20,122 nucleotides of DNA, from positions 103,578-123,699 of the forward strand of contig NW_014577905.1 of the NCBI RefSeq assembly GCF_000485595.1, given 5' to 3'. Below the pieces are notes generated by a model. It made no database searches, was not told where the DNA came from, and saw only the letters and a list, made by a program, of their open reading frames with translations. A program made the translations under genes and the position numbers. Origin of the DNA: Priapulus caudatus. Taxonomy: Eukaryota > Priapulida > Priapulimorpha > Priapulimorphida > Priapulidae. Shown piece after piece: positions 17,178 through 20,122 of the stretch; within the stretch, counting starts at the first letter, position 1; every line of letters starts with the position of its first letter.

Positions 17178-17402
17178 GGGGTCGTTGTCGTATAAGATAC
17201 TACAGATATGTACCCGATGTAGTTTTAGGTTGTTTAGTAATAGTATTATGTTTATATTTTTATATGAGGTATGTTTAGGGTTAGTGTAACTGTTACTGTT
17301 AGGGTTAGGGTACAATTCTGTAGTACAAGTCTGGTACACTTTGTGTATACATATATGTACCTCGGGTACATATCTGTAGTACCTGATACGACAGCGACCC
17401 CT
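17178..17402. mobile_element. Foldback element with a TTAGGG-type core (3)
   Basis: The left arm GGGGTCGTTGTCGTATAAGA at 17178, continuing through ACTACAGATATGTACCCGA, is the inverse of the right arm at about 17361-17401 (TCGGGTACATATCTGTAGT, GATACGACAGCGACCCC). The middle contains TTTAGGGTTAG at 17275-17285 and TTAGGGTTAGGG at 17299-17310. The right arm and flank resemble 13638-13680 next to foldback 2, linking the two as one repeat family. Confidence 0.7.
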
Positions 17403-17504
17403 TGAGCAATAGTAATACCAGGTTACCACGAACTATAGTATAAAAACGTAATATTATGTTACAGTGTAGTGGTAATATATAGTTTAGTAAATCTTGGCAA
17501 TCTC

Positions 17505-17834
17505 GGCACTTGGAACGTCTCAATAAAAAAGAAAAATGCCATAATGGTAAATAAACACGAAATATATTTACTACCAAAGTCTTAATGTTTCTCTACTCTA
17601 TTTCGCCTATTATTGTTGATAACTTGCTGTAAATGCCGTTCAAATGCTCATCTACAACACACAAGTACACCGCACGCACGCCCACAGGCACTTGGAGCGT
17701 TTCAATAAAATATAATGCTATATAAATACGAAATCGATTTACTACCAAAGTCTTAATGTTTCTCTGCTCTCTTTCACCTATTGTTGCCGACAATTTCCGG
17801 TAAATGCCATCCAAATGCTCGTCTGCAACACACT
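17505..17834. repeat. Tandem duplication, 182-bp period
   Basis: GGCACTTGGAACGTCTCAAT at 17505 recurs as GGCACTTGGAGCGTTTCAAT at 17687, followed by shared TTACTACCAAAGTCTTAATG and AAATGCTCATCTACAACACA blocks. The second copy is slightly shorter. Differences are mostly substitutions. No coding frame is shared by the copies. Confidence 0.88.
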
Positions 17835-19861
17835 CACACGCTGGCCGGCGCACGCTAGCTGCTGCACACTGACACATAAATATATAGCAGGTAGGAAAGC
17901 GTGCTGCCAAAATTTGCTCGATGCTCGCTTGATTTCATACGAATACAACACAAATATTCAAACATTCTATTTGAAGAACAGTGTTCACTTGTTAAAAAAA
18001 CTTATTGTCTGTGTTGGTAACCGAGCTATTTTTATTGGTGGCAGAGCGCGCGGCCACCACCTTGACAGTTCTCGGTGGCCCGACGCCCGTTTCAGGTGGG
18101 CGGTCCATTGGCACCCGGGCCCCCCTCCTGTTAAAGTCGAGCCCTGCTTCTCTCCATGTTCAACACAGTTCAAGTTCTAGCTTCAGCTTCAATGTTCAGT
18201 TCAGTATCTAGTTCACACAGCATTTGTTGACTGTTTACAATAGACTGAAATGCTATTTGCTATTTAGAACCCACTTCACCTTGGCCCCTCCCCTCCCCTT
18301 TTCGATCCCCTCCCCCTCTCCTCATCACCCTCCTACCACCAACCCACTACGCTCGCGCTAGCGGAATATCCAATGATAACTGCTTAATATAGTTTGAATG
18401 CCATTAAAGTTACCACAGCTGTATCTTTATTACTTACTACCAGATATAGCAAAAGCCTATCATAGATTTTAGCATCTGTGATTAGGTAGTATCCTCTAGA
18501 ATATATGCTCCTGGGCGCGCAACGCGGTGGTGGCATAGGGGCGCACTTGATTCGGGCCAGTGAGTTTATCAGCAAGAATACCCCGGCTACAGTACACGTT
18601 CAGCTTGTCGCTGTCGCCTCTGCGGCAACTTGTTTTATTTATGAGAGTTCGCACGTGCCTGTGTGCACGCCCTGTGCCAAACAACAAGGAATAAAAGGAT
18701 ACTTATAGGCGAAGTTAAGACGTAGAGAACCATAAGACATCGCGTCAGTAAATTACATTTTCGTGCTATTTACCTTTTTTTAATTTGTGGAGACGTTTCA
18801 ATGGCTGCCTGTGGGGTTTGATGGTTTGTGTAGCGTGTTTCTTGGCCACTGGCCAGCTACCCACTGCACCCAAGTACCCCGCCCAAGCTCTAATACTGGG
18901 TAGTATAGACACTCTGCTAGACGTGCGAACCGCCCATGAATCTTCAAAGTAAGCCAGGCAGGGAGTCCATTATGACGCACTGTGCTAAAAAGTTAATTAT
19001 TTACTTGCAGTGTTTCCCCTGCATTTTGACACGACTACGATCCGCGCGAGGACACGTCATTCGGTTTGCTCAAATTTCTACAGCGCCACACAGAAATATG
19101 TCAAAACAGCGCCTCGCGTGGTACGAAATCAGTTCAGAATAGCTATTAGAATGCACTCTAATTGCCACACTTTTTTCGTAAAAATGTTCCAGGGCGGCAC
19201 TTGCATAGTCCCCGGGAAAACCCCCCCCCCTTACCCTAGCGGGTGTGAACACCCGTGAGTGCTTTAGCTTTTGCTAGGACCTCGAATATCTGTCCGAAGA
19301 ACATCGCCCAAAACTAAATTTACCACTTTTTTTGGCCAAGGGGAAACGACCTTGCTGCTTGATGTATGTGGCGGGCGTACGTAACTCCGCGAAGCCCGTC
19401 TGGTGGGGCCGGGGGGCGGTTGCTGGACGACAAATGACCTCCGATATTGCAGGGCTCTCAAACGTTTTCCGGGGATATAGGGTGCTCTCTGACAGGTTTG
19501 GATTGCGAGTCGTAATAGGTCAGTTGGGTATTCGGAGACGGGTCTTACTGCCGGATCGCGTGCCTCGCCCGCCGCTGGCAGCCTGCGGGTGCGTCGAGTG
19601 CTGAGAGCAGGCATGATCACGGCAGGCTGGCTGCTTGCCACGTCTTCAGAGAGAAGGGGCTAACGGAGTTTCGATGTGCGACATACCGGTAAGAACGGCG
19701 CCTGTTAGCTGCGGGGTGTTTCCCAATCCTCGCAAGGACCCCTTTTTATTTAAGATTAATTTTCCCACAGTACCCCAGGTTTGGGCACCAGCGAGCAACG
19801 ATTGCAGCGGAAGGTGTATGATGTCTAGCATTCTTAGATCTGTAGCTGTTAACCGCATTAT
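17835..19861. other. No gene recognised in about 2 kb
   Basis: Several open frames of 60-125 codons exist, but none shows conserved motifs, a signal peptide or clear splice-site framing. Local features are a C-rich tract (18281-18325), a C run (19220-19230) and a small hairpin CGGGTG-TGAA-CACCCG near 19239. Confidence 0.45.
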
Positions 19862-19865
19862 CTGT

Positions 19866-20122
19866 ATTGTCCCGAGAGATGGTGTTACGTATTGTCACGA
19901 GTCCCTGTCTACATATTGTCCAACGAATCGTACTGTAATTGTCCACGGTCGTTTACTGTATTGTCGACGATTTATACGTATTGTCACGAGTTGCTACGTC
20001 ATTGTCGACGCATCGTACGTACTCGTGTCACCGATACTGGTAGTATTGTCACGATGTACGCTATTGTCACGACTCGTACGTAATTGTCACCGTGGTACCG
20101 TTTATTGTCACGATAGTAACGC
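19866..20122. repeat. Degenerate TTGTCACGA...TACGTA tandem repeat, runs off the window
   Basis: About eleven units of 18-26 bases, mode near 20, each starting with ATTGTCACGA or ATTGTCGACG and ending with TACGTA-like bases. The array continues to the last base, so its full size is unknown. No frame through it is credible. Confidence 0.85.

Noticed and set aside
1-20122. CRISPR array, bacterial operon or phage
   Set aside because: No regularly spaced identical repeats with unique spacers, no ribosome-binding-site or operon organisation; splice sites and repeats are eukaryotic.

Overview
The window is nuclear DNA from an animal, most likely a marine invertebrate and perhaps a lophotrochozoan. 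The evidence is intron-containing genes with GT/AG splice sites, a chondroitin-synthase-family (CHGN) gene fragment, a metazoan-type TATA plus initiator promoter, abundant TA, TG and CT microsatellites, and interstitial TTAGGG repeats, which argue against an insect. Gene density is low. Most of the window is tandem or inverted repeat, and most long open reading frames are passages through minisatellites (His/Pro/Thr-, Arg/Gly- or Cys/Val-rich translations) and not genes.

Left part (1-4620): after about 580 bases without features there is a roughly 1.7 kb nested inverted structure: AT repeat, an array carrying GACAATTACCCC, a polypurine tract, a polypyrimidine tract, the same array inverted, then an AT hairpin. 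A 2.2 kb degenerate array of CTACCACACCTCCC-like units follows.

Centre (4622-10462): a module is present twice in direct orientation. Each copy has two minus-strand exons of a chondroitin polymerizing factor (CHPF)-like gene, an AT microsatellite, about 1 kb of conserved noncoding DNA, and a plus-strand gene for a small secreted Gly/Tyr-rich protein. Copy B (7664-10462) is intact as far as visible. Its CHPF-like exons (8298-8510 and 7664-8050) are phase 2 at both ends and are separated by an intron built of 24-bp repeats. Its Gly/Tyr gene has a TATA box, an initiator, a short noncoding first exon, a 338-bp intron and a 98-codon reading frame. Copy A is full of small insertions and deletions, has lost the first-exon donor, and its Gly/Tyr exon runs into the CCTACC array. 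It is either a decayed duplicate or badly polished sequence.

Right part (10463-20122): a pogo/Tigger-like miniature element candidate (10518-10829); one possible minus-strand exon of unknown family (11797-12224); three foldback elements with TTAGGG-type cores (12388-12587, 13228-13617, 17178-17402); a polypurine minisatellite bounded by a perfect 17-bp inverted repeat; long CT, TG and CA microsatellites; a candidate 83-residue single-pass membrane protein gene (16913-17164); two tandem duplications; and a roughly 20-bp satellite that runs off the right edge.

The genes show no obvious functional pathway linkage. The most notable structures are the tandem duplicated two-gene module, the CHPF-like intron whose repeat unit carries a splice donor at each boundary, and the family of telomere-repeat-containing foldbacks.
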